From the NCBI GenBank assembly GCA_020850915.1, contig JADZDV010000308.1, positions 1 through 6,176 on the forward strand: a stretch of 6,176 nucleotides of DNA, given 5' to 3'. The notes under the pieces are model-generated. The model worked only from the letters and a program-made list of their open reading frames with translations. It ran no database searches and was not told where the DNA came from. Positions 5,681-6,176 of this stretch are shown one piece after another; positions within the stretch are counted from its first letter, which is position 1, and each line of letters begins with the position of its first letter. This stretch comes from Chloroflexota bacterium. GTDB taxonomy: Bacteria; Chloroflexota; UBA6077; JADZDV01. Position numbers and translations under genes: made by a program.

Positions 5681-5687
5681 AATGCTC

Positions 5688-6176
5688 ATGACCGTGACCT
5701 CGGAGTCTCCTGAGGCGGCGAACGTCGTCCATTACCGCGACCTGCGCGAGTGGATCGCGCGGGTCGATGCCCTGGGCGAATTGAAGCGAGTCAACGGCGC
5801 CCGCTGGCAAGACGAGATCGGCGTCATCTGTGAGTTGAACGCCAAGCGCCCGCCCCACCCGGCCTTGCTTTTCGACGACATCCCCGGCTACCCGAGCGGC
5901 TTCCGCATCCTGACCGCCGCCACGAACACGGCGAGGCGCCTGGCGCTCACCCTGCGCCTGCCCGCCACGAACACGGCGGAGCTGGTCGGCCTGATGCGCG
6001 GCGGACGAGTGTCTGGCTGGCAGCGCCAGGCGCCGGAATTCGCGCCGCGGGTCGTCCCGGACGGCCCGGTCTTGGAATGCGTCCAGGAAGGTGCCGAGGT
6101 GGACCTCGAGACGTTCCCTACGCCGACGTGGCACGAGTACGACGGTGGGCGCTACATCGGGCCGGGCAACGCGGTC
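5688..6176 (+). CDS. UbiD-family (de)carboxylase, N-terminal 163 residues
   Basis: UbiD enzymes use prenylated FMN to decarboxylate, or in reverse carboxylate, aromatic and unsaturated acids. The 163 residues present match the family's N-terminal region: DLREWI (18-23), a GELKRV motif (30-35), DEIGVICEL (42-50), PALLFDDIPGYPSGFRIL (58-75), RRLALTLRLP (83-92) and FPTPTWHEYDGGRYIGPG (143-160). The prFMN- and substrate-binding core with the Glu-Arg-Glu catalytic residues lies past the window end; full-length members have about 450-500 residues. No signal peptide is seen, so it is cytoplasmic. Substrate cannot be told from this part, so I do not assign ubiquinone or menaquinone synthesis. It has its own promoter and is divergent from the CRP-like gene. 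No UbiX-type prenyltransferase is in the window. The ATG at 5688 is chosen on ribosome binding site spacing. Confidence 0.93.
   Translation, partial: MTVTSESPEAANVVHYRDLREWIARVDALGELKRVNGARWQDEIGVICELNAKRPPHPALLFDDIPGYPSGFRILTAATNTARRLALTLRLPATNTAELVGLMRGGRVSGWQRQAPEFAPRVVPDGPVLECVQEGAEVDLETFPTPTWHEYDGGRYIGPGNAV
5917..5978 (+). repeat. Two 17-base direct repeats inside ubiD
   Basis: CCGCCACGAACACGGCG occurs exactly at 5917-5933 and 5962-5978, an offset of 45 bases (15 codons) in the same frame. Both copies encode ATNTA (residues 78-82 and 93-97). The DNA between the copies is not repeated. It may be chance, gene conversion or a relic of a small in-frame duplication. Confidence 0.7.

Larger units (their letters stand above)
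5363..5687. promoter_or_regulatory. Divergent intergenic region between the CRP-like regulator and ubiD
   Basis: This 325-base gap lies between outward-facing genes. It holds a strong plus-strand promoter and a weak minus-strand candidate, listed separately. I see no tRNA, convincing small gene or recognisable riboswitch. No good CRP-like TGTGA-N6-TCACA site is visible. An 8-base palindrome, GTCGCGAC, lies at 5634-5641 in the predicted ubiD leader and is probably chance. Confidence 0.55.

Noticed and set aside
5590..5687. FMN-type or other riboswitch in the ubiD leader
   Set aside because: Considered because of the flavin context and the ~98-base leader, but no conserved riboswitch core or multi-helix arrangement could be recognised.
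5304..6134. Minus-strand 276-residue open frame
   Set aside because: It runs antisense to ubiD, which has clear family motifs, and across the intergenic promoter; the product is Arg-rich and unlike any family.

Overview
This is a GC-rich window, consistent with a high-GC bacterium. Gene style (GTG and TTG starts, short intergenic gaps, Ala/Pro/Arg-rich proteins) and the look of the CRP-type regulator and the UbiD protein suggest Chloroflexota (Thermomicrobia-like) or, less likely, Actinomycetota. That assignment is inference; there is no rRNA or other marker here.

Layout. (A) Positions 1-2194, minus strand: a tight three-gene operon, transcribed from about 2194 toward 1. It starts with a small membrane-anchored protein that has a coiled coil and an Asp/His-rich tail (1373-2194). 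Twenty bases later comes a second anchored, Pro/Ala-rich protein (660-1352). After another 35 bases comes an ApbE-type FAD:protein FMN transferase cut by the window edge (1-624). (B) 2195-2516: divergent regulatory region. (C) 2517-4675, plus strand: an OmpR/CusR-like response regulator and a HAMP-containing sensor histidine kinase, overlapping by 4 bases. (D) 4679-5362, minus strand: a CRP/FNR-family regulator, tail to tail with the kinase with only 3 bases between stop codons. (E) 5363-5687: divergent intergenic region with a good sigma70-type promoter reading right. (F) 5688-6176, plus strand: the first 163 residues of a UbiD-family decarboxylase, cut by the window edge.

How it may work together. 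ApbE attaches FMN covalently to extracytoplasmic redox proteins. ApbE genes are known to cluster with FMN-binding-domain proteins, ferric-reductase-like membrane proteins and two-component systems. Here the two-component pair is divergent from an operon holding ApbE and two exported or anchored low-complexity proteins, so regulation of a surface flavin electron-transfer module is the natural hypothesis. The acceptor protein and reductase are not in the window and would be expected beyond position 1.

The most unusual observation is that the two low-complexity proteins, otherwise unlike each other, both end in the same pattern, [KR]-P-x-G-[KR]-S-x-S-S-R at the exact C terminus. One of them also carries a 24-residue Asp/His tract, and the neighbouring kinase sensor domain contains a DxDxDGxG loop. 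Together these hint at a metal-linked surface system, but this is inference. The CRP-like and UbiD genes look like a separate transcriptional neighbourhood.
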